Made by a program: the position numbers and the translations under genes
In this document: positions 39,970 to 48,373 of the stretch, one piece after another
Layout: the number at the start of each line of letters is the position of its first letter
Numbering within the stretch: position 1 is the stretch's first letter
Assembly: GCF_000308875.1 (NCBI RefSeq)
Contig: NZ_BAGL01000070.1
Coordinates: 62,001 to 126,000 of the forward strand
Direction: 5' to 3'
Length of the DNA stretch: 64,000 nucleotides
DNA from: Nocardia transvalensis NBRC 15921
Lineage (GTDB): Bacteria; Actinomycetota; Actinomycetes; Mycobacteriales; Mycobacteriaceae
The notes under the pieces: model-generated
Database searches by the model: none
What the model was told of the DNA's origin: nothing
The model's input: only the letters and a program-made list of their open reading frames with translations

Positions 39970-41388
39970 CTACCGGACCCCGACCGTGGTCGGTGGCCAT
40001 TCGGGCGGTTCGACGTTGAGTGGCTTTTCGGTGGCGTCGGCGGCCCAATCGAAGATCGGGGCGGGTGGGCCCCAGCGGGTCGGGGTGGTGAAGGAAACGG
40101 GGGCGGTGCCGAAATCTACGCCTTCGAAAGAGGTTTCGGCGGCGAAAGCGGCGCTGTCGAAAGCGGTGCGGGCACAGAATGTTCCGTCGCGGAACGACGC
40201 GCCGCCGGGGAAGGCGGCGCCCTGGAACCAGGCGTTGTCGGAGAATACCGCGCTGCGGAACGAGACCTTCTCCGAGAACGTCGCACCCTCGAACGAGGCG
40301 TTGCCGGAGAAGGCCGCGTCCTGGAATCGGGCACCGCGAGCGAACGTCGCGCCCTGAAACCATGCGGCGCTGGAGAATTCGGCTCGCCGGAACGACGCTT
40401 CGGCGCGAGCCGTCACGCCCTCGAAGGAGGCGTAACCGGAGAACACCGCGTTCTCGAAGGAAGTCGGTGACAGTAATGTCGCGCCGCGGAACGAGACCTC
40501 GGCGGCGAACCTCGCACCCTCGAACGACGCGGTCGCGAATGTCGTTCCCTCGAAGGACGTGTCGCCCGAGAACGTCGCGCGGCGGAAGGACGCGTCACCG
40601 GAGAACTCGGCGCCTCGGAAGTCGGCGTCCTCCAGATGCGCTGCGCGGAGGTCGAAGTCGCTGTCGGACCAGCGATACTCCGCACCCGGACGCAGATGCG
40701 CCGCAAGGACCCGGACGATGGTTCGGCGCACCTCGCTGTCGTTCTGCCGATATTCGAGATGCTGTTCCCGCTCCGGAAGATGCTCGGCGGCAGGGTGTTT
40801 CAGGATCTCCTTCGCCACGTGGTTGGTCCCGAGTTCGGGTGCATAGGGCAGTCTCAGGTATCCGCACAGAACGTCGATGCACTGCTGGCGGCGCAATCCT
40901 CCGGCCTCGTCGGCGGCGCCGGCCATCGCATACACTCCCGCGATCCGCACGGCGACGTCGGTGTCGCCGAGTTGCGCTGCCGCAGCGCCGAATCGCTCGA
41001 CGAACCGGCCCTGCTCGAGATCCCGCTGCCGCCGGTAGGCGATGACCAGGGCAACCACGCCACCGACCCCGCCGACCACGGTGAGCGCGAGCTTGGTGAC
41101 ATCGATCGGACTACCCCCGACCCGCCCCGGATGGAAGACCAGGATCAGAACCACCTCCGCGACCGCGGCGATCGCGGCGCCCGCCAGCACCGCGAGACCG
41201 ACGGCCAACGACAACTTCATGCCGCTCGACCACCGCGTGATCGACACCGCTCCCCGGCGCACGCGCGCCCCGATGCCCCGAACCAACCGCATCGCACGAT
41301 TCTGCCGCACAAGGCCGTTCGAGCGTGCCGACCGGTTGAGGTTGACGGAGGCGAGCTTTCCGTGCGCACTGCTCTTTTTAGAGAGCAA
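39970..41388 (-). CDS. Membrane-anchored pentapeptide-repeat protein
   Basis: Up to 472 residues. Two transmembrane helices (KLSLAVGLAVLAGAAIAAVAEV and KLALTVVGGVGGVVALVIAYR) are followed by a helical stretch with GLRRQQCIDVLCGYLRLPY. From about residue 235 come roughly 35 pentapeptide units with a central Phe or Leu (FRGAEFSGDASFRRATFSGD and so on). These fold into a right-handed quadrilateral beta-helix in known members. The segment DVLCGYLRLPY resembles other actinobacterial pentapeptide proteins of unknown role. The start is uncertain: a TTG at 41388 gives the full length, and an ATG near 41293 would begin MRLVRGIGARV. Confidence 0.85.
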   Translation of the reverse strand: MLSKKSSAHGKLASVNLNRSARSNGLVRQNRAMRLVRGIGARVRRGAVSITRWSSGMKLSLAVGLAVLAGAAIAAVAEVVLILVFHPGRVGGSPIDVTKLALTVVGGVGGVVALVIAYRRQRDLEQGRFVERFGAAAAQLGDTDVAVRIAGVYAMAGAADEAGGLRRQQCIDVLCGYLRLPYAPELGTNHVAKEILKHPAAEHLPEREQHLEYRQNDSEVRRTIVRVLAAHLRPGAEYRWSDSDFDLRAAHLEDADFRGAEFSGDASFRRATFSGDTSFEGTTFATASFEGARFAAEVSFRGATLLSPTSFENAVFSGYASFEGVTARAEASFRRAEFSSAAWFQGATFARGARFQDAAFSGNASFEGATFSEKVSFRSAVFSDNAWFQGAAFPGGASFRDGTFCARTAFDSAAFAAETSFEGVDFGTAPVSFTTPTRWGPPAPIFDWAADATEKPLNVEPPEWPPTTVGVR

Positions 41389-41414
41389 CGCTCACAGATC
41401 GGTGGAGAACGGAT

Positions 41415-41759
41415 ATGCAGGAAGTCTGGAAGTGGGCCAACCTCACGCTGGCATTCGTGATGGAGTTGGCCGCGTTCGCCGCGCTGGCTCTGTGGGGGTG
41501 GAAGGCCGCCGACACGACACCGGTCAAGCTCCTGCTGGCTGTGGGTGCGCCCGTCCTCGCCGTGTCGGCGTGGGGACTCTTCGCGGCGCCGAACGGGACC
41601 TTCGACCAGCCCCTGCTCGCGGTCGTCACCAAGGTCGTGGTTTTCGGCGGCGCGGCGGCCGGGCTATGGGCCGTGAACTACCGGGCGGCCGCGGTTGTCT
41701 TCGTCGCCGTCCTGGTCACGAACCTGCTGGCGATCCGGCTCGGGCACTTGACCCCGTGA
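41415..41759 (+). CDS. YrdB-family (DUF2568) membrane protein
   Basis: A 114-residue protein with four hydrophobic helices, opening MQEVWKWANLTLAFVMELAAF and containing the conserved WGLFAAPNGTF loop of DUF2568/YrdB proteins. Function unknown. The ATG at 41415 lies 27 bases from the divergent pentapeptide gene's start. The stop is directly adjacent to the stop of the convergent DUF1254 gene. Confidence 0.85.
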   Translation: MQEVWKWANLTLAFVMELAAFAALALWGWKAADTTPVKLLLAVGAPVLAVSAWGLFAAPNGTFDQPLLAVVTKVVVFGGAAAGLWAVNYRAAAVVFVAVLVTNLLAIRLGHLTP

Positions 41760-43124
41760 TCACGGTCGTGGCGTGACCGCCGGTGGCTCCCAGATTCCCT
41801 CGAGGATGGCTTGGTCCGGCCAGTAAGCACGCAGGTAGAGGGTGAACTCCTCCCCCGGCGCCGGGAGCCAGTTGCCGAGTTCCTTCGGATCGGTGGGCGC
41901 GGGACCGCCGGCGGTGAGGGTCAGTGAGCCGTCGTCGCCGTAGACGAGGTTCTTGTTCTTGGTGCCGAGCGAGAACCGGTCGAGGTCGTTGGGGTGGAAG
42001 AAGTGGTGTTTGTTGTAGACCGTCAGCGACCAGAACCCCTGCACCGGTGGAATCTGATCTGCGGTGAAATGCACTGTGTAGGTGGTAGATCCGTGTAGCC
42101 GGTCGCCGGCGGCGTCGAGGTCGAGATAGTAGTACACGGTCTCGTTCGGGGTGTTGACGAAGATGTTCGACTTGCCGATCGCGGTCCGCGACAGATAGTC
42201 GGTTCCGAAGTCGGCGCCGTTGCGTTGCGTGGTCCAGTTGTGCGCGACCGGGAACCCGATATTGCGGAATTCGAACAGCTCGGCCACCACCCGATCGGTG
42301 TCGACCGCGGTCTGATTCAACGCGTCGGCGATAGCGGGATCGCGTTCTGCCGCAGCCAGAATCGAGCGGAACCACGTGTACAGAGCGTCCTCACCCGGCA
42401 GCGGGGGCACCTCGTCGAGCACCTCGCCCAGAGTCGCGAAGAAGGTTTCCGGTTTCACCCACTGGGTTTCGCCCGCACCGCTGGTGGCGTCCCCGCCGCC
42501 GAACGACGGAGCCGCCGACCAATCGACCACCTTGGCGACGCCGTCGAACTCCGACAGCGGATACACGCTGATCCGGTCGACCAGCGGCGCGATCGCGGCC
42601 CGGTCCTCGGGGGTGTCGTCGAGGAACACCCGCGGGATCACCACCGCGATCCGGGTGTCATAACGGAAGACGTCGGTGATGCCCGCGGGCACGGTCCCGT
42701 CCCACGATTCGGGTGCCAGCAGGTAGAAACCCGGTGCGGTGCCGTACATCTTGCCCAGGCGCACGAACGAATCGGTGCGCTGATCCACGACCTGGTACAC
42801 CCAGAACCGGTCGCCGAAATCGGGCACCTGCACCACCGACGGCCCCAATGTCGCGTCCATGACCCCGAAGCCGTAGGCGACGTCCTGATTCGGGCACGCC
42901 ACCACGCGCTCCTCCGGCCGGATGTAGTCCCGCAACATGCCGATCGTTCCCGGCGGACCCGCGGGCACGATCCCCGCCAACAGCCCGGGACCGGGCAGCT
43001 GAGCCATGACGGTGCGCCGGTTGTGCATATTCACCAGCGGCCAGCCCCACAGATACGCGACCCTCCCCACCGTGTCGGCGTAGGCGGTCGTCATCTTCGG
43101 GTCGTCGAAAACCGAACCGGACAT
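41760..43124 (-). CDS. DUF1254/DUF1214 domain-containing protein
   Basis: A 454-residue protein with the DUF1254 domain first (AYLWGWPLVNMHNRR..., NQDVAYGFGVMDATLGPSVVQVPD) and the DUF1214 domain at the C-terminus (FVNTPNETVYYYLDLDAAGDRL...GFWSLTVYNKHHFFHPND, ending NWLPAPGEEFTLYLRAYWP). No signal peptide is evident, unlike many members. The biochemical role of the family is unknown. The start ATG at 43124 is the first that gives a normal N-terminus, MSGSVFDDPKM. It is monocistronic. Confidence 0.9.
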   Translation of the reverse strand: MSGSVFDDPKMTTAYADTVGRVAYLWGWPLVNMHNRRTVMAQLPGPGLLAGIVPAGPPGTIGMLRDYIRPEERVVACPNQDVAYGFGVMDATLGPSVVQVPDFGDRFWVYQVVDQRTDSFVRLGKMYGTAPGFYLLAPESWDGTVPAGITDVFRYDTRIAVVIPRVFLDDTPEDRAAIAPLVDRISVYPLSEFDGVAKVVDWSAAPSFGGGDATSGAGETQWVKPETFFATLGEVLDEVPPLPGEDALYTWFRSILAAAERDPAIADALNQTAVDTDRVVAELFEFRNIGFPVAHNWTTQRNGADFGTDYLSRTAIGKSNIFVNTPNETVYYYLDLDAAGDRLHGSTTYTVHFTADQIPPVQGFWSLTVYNKHHFFHPNDLDRFSLGTKNKNLVYGDDGSLTLTAGGPAPTDPKELGNWLPAPGEEFTLYLRAYWPDQAILEGIWEPPAVTPRP

Positions 43125-43330
43125 CAGCAGCCCTTCCTCGGAACACCACAGGCGATCGACGCTGCAACCGTAGACAGCCGATCCAGACCGCGACTCACCT
43201 CCAGAGGGTGAAATCGCCAGCACCCGGGGCCCTGTCTTGGCCGCGAATATCTGCCCATCGAATTACTGCCCACCCAACTGGGGTGCCGAAACTGATCCGC
43301 GACCGCAATTACCACAATATAGGGGGCAAG

Positions 43331-43750
43331 ATGTTTCAACCGCGGCCATCGGAAACGACATATTCTCGCAGCATGAGATCGATAAAGAATATGCGAGTAA
43401 TGGTTTCCGCGGCAGCGCTTTTCCTCGGTGTCGGTTTCGCCGCCATCGGGGCGACGTCCGCACAGGCCGATCCGGGGCAGCCCGAAGGGACCTGCGGCGG
43501 TGTCTACAACCCGTCGATCGGTGCGGGGAAAGCGCATTGGGAACTGCACTGCAAGAACGGGGCGATCACGGTGAGCGGGCATGTCACCGATACGCGGTCC
43601 GACGGCCAGTGCGTCAAGGTCAAGGCCGTATTCGAAGGTCAGACAACCGAATACAGCGCCGCCGCGTGCCCCAAGGACACCACCAGAAACTTCTCCTGGA
43701 CTCATCCGGGATCGATCGCCGACGTCTACCTCTTCGCCTACCATGCCTGA
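43331..43750 (+). CDS. Small secreted four-cysteine protein
   Basis: A 139-residue preprotein. The n-region MFQPRPSETTYSRSMRSIKN is followed by the core VMVSAAALFLGVGFAAIGAT and cleavage after SAQA. The mature ~90 residues are beta-rich with four cysteines (EGTCGG, ELHCKNG, GQCVKV, AACPKD), probably two disulfides, and end SIADVYLFAYHA. AGGGGGC just before 43331 supports that ATG; an ATG at 43373 gives a shorter leader. I do not recognise the family. Its stop overlaps the start of the secreted DUF4258 gene, so the two exported proteins are co-translated. Confidence 0.75.
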   Translation: MFQPRPSETTYSRSMRSIKNMRVMVSAAALFLGVGFAAIGATSAQADPGQPEGTCGGVYNPSIGAGKAHWELHCKNGAITVSGHVTDTRSDGQCVKVKAVFEGQTTEYSAAACPKDTTRNFSWTHPGSIADVYLFAYHA

Positions 43751-44102
43751 AACTCGAACGGCGGCGGGTCGCGCGGTGCTGACGGTCGCCGCCGCGGTGG
43801 CGCTGTTCACCGGGGGTATCGGCGTCGTCGCCCACGCGGCGCCGGCCGCGCCCGGTGTGATCGATCAGGTCGACGACGCGGCCGGCGCTCCGTGCGTCGT
43901 CACCGGTTACAGCTGGCACGCCAGACAGGAAATGGCGGCCGAGAACATCACGTCCGATTACGTCGAACAGGTGGTCCTGAACACGTGCCACAGCGCAAAA
44001 TGGCAAAAAGGCAACAAGACGTGGAAATACACGACCGGTCGCGGCGGACTCAGCGTCGTCGCCAACGGCAACGGTTATGTCGTCACCGTCTGGCGTAACT
44101 AG
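43743..44102 (+). CDS. Secreted DUF4258-domain protein
   Basis: A 119-residue preprotein: Sec leader MPETRTAAGRAVLTVAAAVA, core to GVVAHAAPA. The mature domain matches DUF4258: YSWHARQEMAAENITSDYVEQVV, with the His-Ala helix start, and the final strands GGLSVVANGNGYVVTVW. DUF4258 belongs to a RelE/BrnT-like fold often found in toxin-antitoxin pairs, usually in the cytosol; here it carries an export signal. The ATG at 43743 overlaps the previous gene's stop by 8 bases. A DUF2283-like gene, a frequent partner, starts 45 bases after its stop. Confidence 0.75.
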   Translation: MPETRTAAGRAVLTVAAAVALFTGGIGVVAHAAPAAPGVIDQVDDAAGAPCVVTGYSWHARQEMAAENITSDYVEQVVLNTCHSAKWQKGNKTWKYTTGRGGLSVVANGNGYVVTVWRN

Positions 44103-44147
44103 TGGTATGACGTCGACGACGCGAATGTCGAGCCCGAGAGGACAGCG

Positions 44148-44390
44148 ATGACCTACCCCAGAATCGAACTCGATCGGCAAGTCAACGCGGCATCACTGAA
44201 ATTTGCCCCGGTCGACCCTGGAGGCATCGCGGTGAGCCGCCCGGTCGAAGACGAGAACGGCGAGGTCATCGCCGTCCTCCGTTTCGCACCGAGCGGCGAA
44301 CTGGTGGAGGTCGAACTCCTCGACGCCGACCACCAGATCCCGCGCGGCCTTCCCATCGTCTACAACGCGAGCCCGGGCGTGCAAGAGTAA
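44148..44390 (+). CDS. DUF2283-like small protein
   Basis: An 80-residue soluble protein: PRIELDRQVNAASLKFAPVD, then LRFAPSGELVEVELLDADHQIPRGL. The 'D...NAA.L' start and 'VElLdA..q.P' end fit DUF2283. The family is commonly encoded next to DUF4258 and is proposed as an antitoxin-type partner. No signal peptide, so it would stay in the cytosol. GAGAGG lies six bases before the ATG at 44148. It is the third gene of the exported four-Cys / exported DUF4258 / DUF2283 cluster. Confidence 0.65.
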   Translation: MTYPRIELDRQVNAASLKFAPVDPGGIAVSRPVEDENGEVIAVLRFAPSGELVEVELLDADHQIPRGLPIVYNASPGVQE

Positions 44391-44806
44391 CCGCCCGAGC
44401 AGTCGAAAGCCCTACAGAACACGACCGAGTGCCAACAGGCCCCCGTGCAGCTTGCCATCGGGAAGGCCCGATCTCCGTTCTGCCCCATGAGCACACGTCG
44501 CTGCGCATTGGATCACGGCACATGCTGGTGGATTTCGCGGTGGCAGAACTGGAAGCCCAGCCGGTAACTCATTGGAGCCGATGAAATCGGCTTGAAGAAG
44601 TATGGACAGTACTGAGATATCCATCCCATTGTGCGACGCGGCTTTTCATGCCCTGCGCTGATGGAGTTAACTCACTGCGACGCTCTGACCAGGGCGGACC
44701 GTCTACGAAGACCGAGCGAGGGCGTGATTTCGGCGGTCTGTTCGACTTTCCCGTTGTGTGAATTGGTATTTTATGGCTCCTCCGGCACGCCGATACCGTC
44801 GCATTC
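44391..44806. other. Intergenic region, 416 bases, no supported gene
   Basis: Composition is less GC-rich than the surroundings and short frames here lack ribosome sites and coding-like codon use. It must hold the amidase promoter. A few coding-like scraps (e.g. a plus-strand MLVDFAVAELEAQPV near 44522) may be gene remnants but cannot be assigned. Confidence 0.4.
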
Positions 44807-46258
44807 ATGGAATCGAATCTTCGGTCGGCGGAAGAACTATTGGTGGCGTTGCGGGCCGGTGAGGTGAGCTCGGTGGAACTCACCGAGGAGGCGATCGCTC
44901 GTATCGAGCGGGACGACAAGGCGATCAACGCGATCTGTGTACCGGACTTCGACCGGGCGCGGGCCGCCGCGCGCGAGGCCGACAAGGCGCGCGCTCGCGG
45001 CGAAGAGCGGCCGCTGCTCGGAATTCCGGTGACGGTCAAGGAGTGCTATGACATGACCGGGCTGCCCACGACCTGGGGCATGCCGCAACACGCGAATTAT
45101 GTACCGGACGAGGATGCGGTACAAGTGGCGCGGCTGAAGGCGGCCGGCGCGGTGGTGCTCGGGAAGACGAATGTGCCGCTGGGGCTGCAGGATATCCAGA
45201 GCTTCAACGATATCTACGGCACCACCAACAACCCGTGGGATCACGAGCGCACGTCGGGCGGTTCCTCCGGCGGCTCGGCGGCGGCGCTGGCGTGCGGATT
45301 CGGTGCGCTGTCCCTCGGCTCCGACCTGGCCGGTTCGCTGCGCACGCCCGCGCATTTCTGCGGAATCTACGCACACAAGCCGACAGTCGGACTGGCGGCG
45401 ACTCGCGGGATGGTCGCACCGGACGCGCAGGCACTGCCGACCGATCTCGACCTCGCAGTCGTCGGGCCGATGGCACGCACCGCCCGCGATCTCACGCTCC
45501 TGCTCGACGTGATGGCCGGACCGGACCCTCTGACGCACGGCGTGGCATACACCGTGACGCTGCCGCCCGCGCGCCATGAGCGACTCGCCGACTTCCGTGT
45601 CCTGATCCTCGACGAGCACCCGCTCATCCCGACCGGCTCCGCGGTGCGGGCGGGCGTGAACAGGGTGGCCGACGCGCTGATCGCCGGTGGGGCTCACGTC
45701 GAACGACACAGTGCGCTACTGCCCGATCTGGCCGAATCCGGGCTGCTCTACATGCAATTGCTGTTCTCGGGCTCCGTCGCGCGTTTTCCCGTCGACGAGT
45801 ACGAGCAGCTGCGAACCCACGCCGCCGCATTGAACGCGGACGACCGGAGTCTCGACGCGGCGCGACTGCGCGGCATGGTGTTCAGCCACCGCGACTGGAT
45901 CGAGACGACCAACCGTCGCGAACTCCACCGCCACGGCTGGCGTCAGTTCTTCACCGAGTTCGATGCCGTGGTGTGCCCGATCACGCCGACTCCCGCCTTC
46001 CCGCACGACCACGACCCCAACCTGCTGGAACGCCGGATCGACATCGACGGCACCGCATACCCGTACTTCGACCAGCTCGTCTGGGCCGGTCTGGCGACCA
46101 TGCCCGGCCTGCCCGCCACCGCCATCCCCGCCGGCCGCTCCCCCGAGGGACTGCCGGTGGGGGTCCAGCTCATCGGTCCGATGTTCGAGGACCGCACCCC
46201 GCTGCGGCTGGCGGAACTACTCGAGCAGCAGCTCGGCGGATTCCGGGCACCGGAGTAA
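44807..46258 (+). CDS. Amidase-signature family amidase
   Basis: A 483-residue amidase with the Ser-cisSer-Lys triad. Lys78 is in GIPVTVKECYD, the cis-Ser is in RTSGGSSGGSAAALA (about 153), and nucleophile Ser177 is in GSDLAGSLRTPAHFCG. The C-terminal part CPITPTPAFPHDHDPNLLERRI and the usual GLPVGVQLIGPMFEDRTPLRLAELLEQ complete the fold. It hydrolyses an amide in an unknown substrate; absence of gatC/gatB neighbours argues against GatA. The ATG at 44807 has a weak ribosome site. It stands alone between the DUF2283 gene and a Gly/Trp-repeat protein. Confidence 0.92.
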   Translation: MESNLRSAEELLVALRAGEVSSVELTEEAIARIERDDKAINAICVPDFDRARAAAREADKARARGEERPLLGIPVTVKECYDMTGLPTTWGMPQHANYVPDEDAVQVARLKAAGAVVLGKTNVPLGLQDIQSFNDIYGTTNNPWDHERTSGGSSGGSAAALACGFGALSLGSDLAGSLRTPAHFCGIYAHKPTVGLAATRGMVAPDAQALPTDLDLAVVGPMARTARDLTLLLDVMAGPDPLTHGVAYTVTLPPARHERLADFRVLILDEHPLIPTGSAVRAGVNRVADALIAGGAHVERHSALLPDLAESGLLYMQLLFSGSVARFPVDEYEQLRTHAAALNADDRSLDAARLRGMVFSHRDWIETTNRRELHRHGWRQFFTEFDAVVCPITPTPAFPHDHDPNLLERRIDIDGTAYPYFDQLVWAGLATMPGLPATAIPAGRSPEGLPVGVQLIGPMFEDRTPLRLAELLEQQLGGFRAPE

Positions 46259-46353
46259 CCCGCAACACGGGGTATCCACCCCACACAAAGCGGGCGTCGC
46301 GGCGGCAGGCATGGGCGCTGACCACCAGCATCCTCGCTCGGCGGGACCCGAGA

Positions 46354-46683
46354 TCAGAAGGCGCTGCCGGTCCCGGGCAGCCGGAAACCGTTCCAGCCAG
46401 GCCCACCGTTCCAGCCGGGGCCGCGATCCCAGCCGGGACCCCGGTCCCACCCCGGACCACGATCCCGCCCTGGGCCGCGGTCCCAGCCGTGGCCACGGTT
46501 GCCCTTCCCGTGCCCATGCCCCCTGCCGTGCACCTGCTCCACCGTCACGGAAGCAGGCTCCGCGGCAGGCGCAGCCTCCGCGGACGCCGGCCCCGCAAAG
46601 ACAACCGCCGTACCAGCCGCCACCGCGACCGCCGTAGCCGTACGCACCGCCATCCGCCGCGACCAAATTTCGGATTTCGCCAT
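46354..46683 (-). CDS. Secreted Gly-Pro-Gly-Trp repeat protein
   Basis: A 109-residue preprotein with leader MAKSEIWSRRMAVRTATAVA ... VVFAGPASAEA. The mature part begins with Ala/Glu-rich sequence, then a His/Gly segment (VHGRGHGHGKGNRGHGWDR), then about six copies of GPGWDR or GPGWNG, ending FRLPGTGSAF. The repeats are encoded around 46375-46480 by near-identical 18-bp units. Such low-complexity aromatic/glycine repeats occur in small envelope or aggregation-prone proteins; no function is known. A palindrome at 46761-46786 lies about 80 bases upstream. Confidence 0.7.
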   Translation of the reverse strand: MAKSEIWSRRMAVRTATAVAVAAGTAVVFAGPASAEAAPAAEPASVTVEQVHGRGHGHGKGNRGHGWDRGPGRDRGPGWDRGPGWDRGPGWNGGPGWNGFRLPGTGSAF

Positions 46684-46760
46684 GCTGCATATCCTTTCCA
46701 CCCTCATCGAGACGACGAGGGAAGCCGACCGGAACCACACCGGGCGGCCCCAACCTTCAA

Positions 46761-46786
46761 CTACTATCTACGTACGTAGACAGTAG
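46761..46786. promoter_or_regulatory. 26-bp near-perfect palindrome upstream of the GPGW-repeat gene
   Basis: The core TCTACGTACGTAGA is a perfect 14-bp palindrome. It extends outward to CTACT/AGTAG with one mismatched pair, so 24 of 26 bases are symmetrical. It is AT-rich compared with its surroundings. It resembles TetR-type or similar operator symmetry; no regulator gene is adjacent. Confidence 0.5.
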
Positions 46787-46935
46787 ATAAGTCGAGCACG
46801 CGAGGCAAGCACACGCAAAGACCGACTCCCACCGCCAACCGACATTTCTTGTGAGAGAACATGTCTCGCGCCCTCAATAGCTCTTCACCAGGAGGTGCCG
46901 CTCGCCCTACCTGTCGAGGCGCAGACAGGACGACT

Positions 46936-46964
46936 GAGCCCCATCCGGAATCCGAACGGGGCTC
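46936..46964 (-). terminator. Hairpin downstream of ychF
   Basis: GAGCCCC (46936-46942) and GGGGCTC (46958-46964) form a 7-bp stem with a 15-base loop, about 50 bases after the ychF stop. The U-tract is weak. Confidence 0.45.
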
Positions 46965-47016
46965 GCAGAGTCGCTACCAGCAGCTATACGCGCTGCTCCA
47001 CTTGTCGCAAAGGCCG

Positions 47017-48096
47017 CTACACGTTGAACCTGAACTCCACCACATCCCCATCACTCATCACGTAATCCTTCCCCTCCATCCGCACCTTCCCCGCTGCCTT
47101 GGCGGCGGCCATCGAGCCTGCCTCGATGAGGTCGTTGTAGGCGACCACCTCGGCCTTGATGAAGCCGCGTTCGAAGTCGGTGTGGATTACGCCGGCGGCC
47201 TTGGGGGCCGTGTCGCCCTGGTGGATGGTCCAGGCTCGGGATTCCTTGGGGCCGGCGGTGAGGTAGGTCTGGAGGCCGAGGGTGTGGAAGCCGGCTCGGG
47301 CGAGGGCGTGGAGGCCGGGTTCGGTCTGGCCGATGGATTCCAGGAGTTCGAGGGCGGACTCGTCGTCCAACTCGAGGAGTTCGGCCTCCACCTTGGCGTC
47401 CAGGAAGACCGAATCCGCCGGGGCCACACCGGCTTTCAGTTCGGCTATGCGGGCCTCGTCGGTGAGGATCGACTCGTCGGCGTTGAAGACGTAGAGGAAC
47501 GGCTTGATGGTGAGGAGGGACAGCTCCTTCAGGAGGTCCGTGTCGAGCTTGTCGCGGACGGAGAACAGGGTGTTGCCCTCGTTCAGGACGTCCTGGGCCG
47601 CCTTGGCCGCCTCGAAGAAGGGCTTGCGGTCCTTCTTGATCTTGGCTTCCTTCTCCAGGCGCGGAACGGCCTTCTCCAGCGTCTGGAGGTCGGCGAGGAT
47701 CAGCTCGGTCTCGATGATCTCGATATCGGCGAGGGGGTCGACGCGGCCGTCGACGTGGACCACGTCGTCGTCGGCGAAGACGCGCACGACCTGGCAGATG
47801 GCGTCGGCCTCGCGGATGTTGGCGAGGAACTTGTTGCCCAGGCCCGCGCCCTCGGAGGCGCCCTTCACGATGCCCGCGATATCGACGAACGACACGGTGG
47901 CGGGGACGATGCGCTCGGAGGAGAAGATTTCGGCGAGCTTGTCCAGCCTCGGATCGGGCAGCGGCACCACCCCGACGTTCGGCTCGATGGTGGCGAACGG
48001 GTAGTTCGCCGCCAGCACGTCGTTCTTGGTCAGGGCGTTGAACAGCGTCGATTTTCCGACGTTGGGCAGGCCGACGATACCGAGGGTGAGACTCAC
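47017..48096 (-). CDS. ychF: Redox-regulated ribosome-binding ATPase YchF (Obg family)
   Basis: A 359-residue Obg-family P-loop protein that binds ribosomes and prefers ATP to GTP. G1 is GLPNVGKSTLFNALT, G3-like FVDIAGIVKGASEGAGLGNKFL. The G4 motif NKxD is replaced by FNADES, the known basis of ATP preference. The C-terminal TGS domain includes TYLTAGPKESRAWTI and DVVEFRFNV. The GTG at 48096 gives MSLTLGIVGLPN. It is divergent from a short thioesterase-like fragment whose upstream part overlaps its start. Confidence 0.96.
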   Translation of the reverse strand: MSLTLGIVGLPNVGKSTLFNALTKNDVLAANYPFATIEPNVGVVPLPDPRLDKLAEIFSSERIVPATVSFVDIAGIVKGASEGAGLGNKFLANIREADAICQVVRVFADDDVVHVDGRVDPLADIEIIETELILADLQTLEKAVPRLEKEAKIKKDRKPFFEAAKAAQDVLNEGNTLFSVRDKLDTDLLKELSLLTIKPFLYVFNADESILTDEARIAELKAGVAPADSVFLDAKVEAELLELDDESALELLESIGQTEPGLHALARAGFHTLGLQTYLTAGPKESRAWTIHQGDTAPKAAGVIHTDFERGFIKAEVVAYNDLIEAGSMAAAKAAGKVRMEGKDYVMSDGDVVEFRFNV

Positions 48097-48106
48097 GAGA
48101 ACAGGA

Positions 48107-48373
48107 GTCTACGCGGCAGGCCACGGCGTGCGGTTCCCGGTCCGCGACCTGGCGGCGGGCGAGCACGCCGTGACGCACGCGACCGCCACGCAGTTCGTGC
48201 GCGCCGCGCCCGGCGAGTCGTGGGTGCGGGTGCGCGGCGAACTGACCAGGCGCGGGCGCACCCTGGCCTTCGTGACCGCGACCGCGACACTCGACGACTC
48301 CCCCTCGACCGTGATCGCGACGAGTCGGATCACGAAGTCGATCATCGCCGGAACGGGCGGCCTCAGCGGTTGA
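48107..48373 (+). pseudogene. Remnant of a PaaI-type (hotdog) thioesterase
   Basis: From about 48107 the frame reads VYAAGHGVRFPVRDLAAGEH, then TATQFVRAAPGESWVRVRGEL and GRTLAFVTATATLDDSPSTVIATSRITKS. This fits the C-terminal half of a hotdog thioesterase-like domain. The N-terminal half, including the catalytic helix, is missing: the frame upstream runs antisense through ychF. A GTG at 48128 could start an 82-residue product, but it would not be a full domain. I read it as a truncated gene, though a short functional protein is not excluded. Confidence 0.5.

Noticed and set aside
44412..44624. Small minus-strand frame before the amidase
   Set aside because: No ribosome site, unusual codon use and no protein-like features; left as non-coding.
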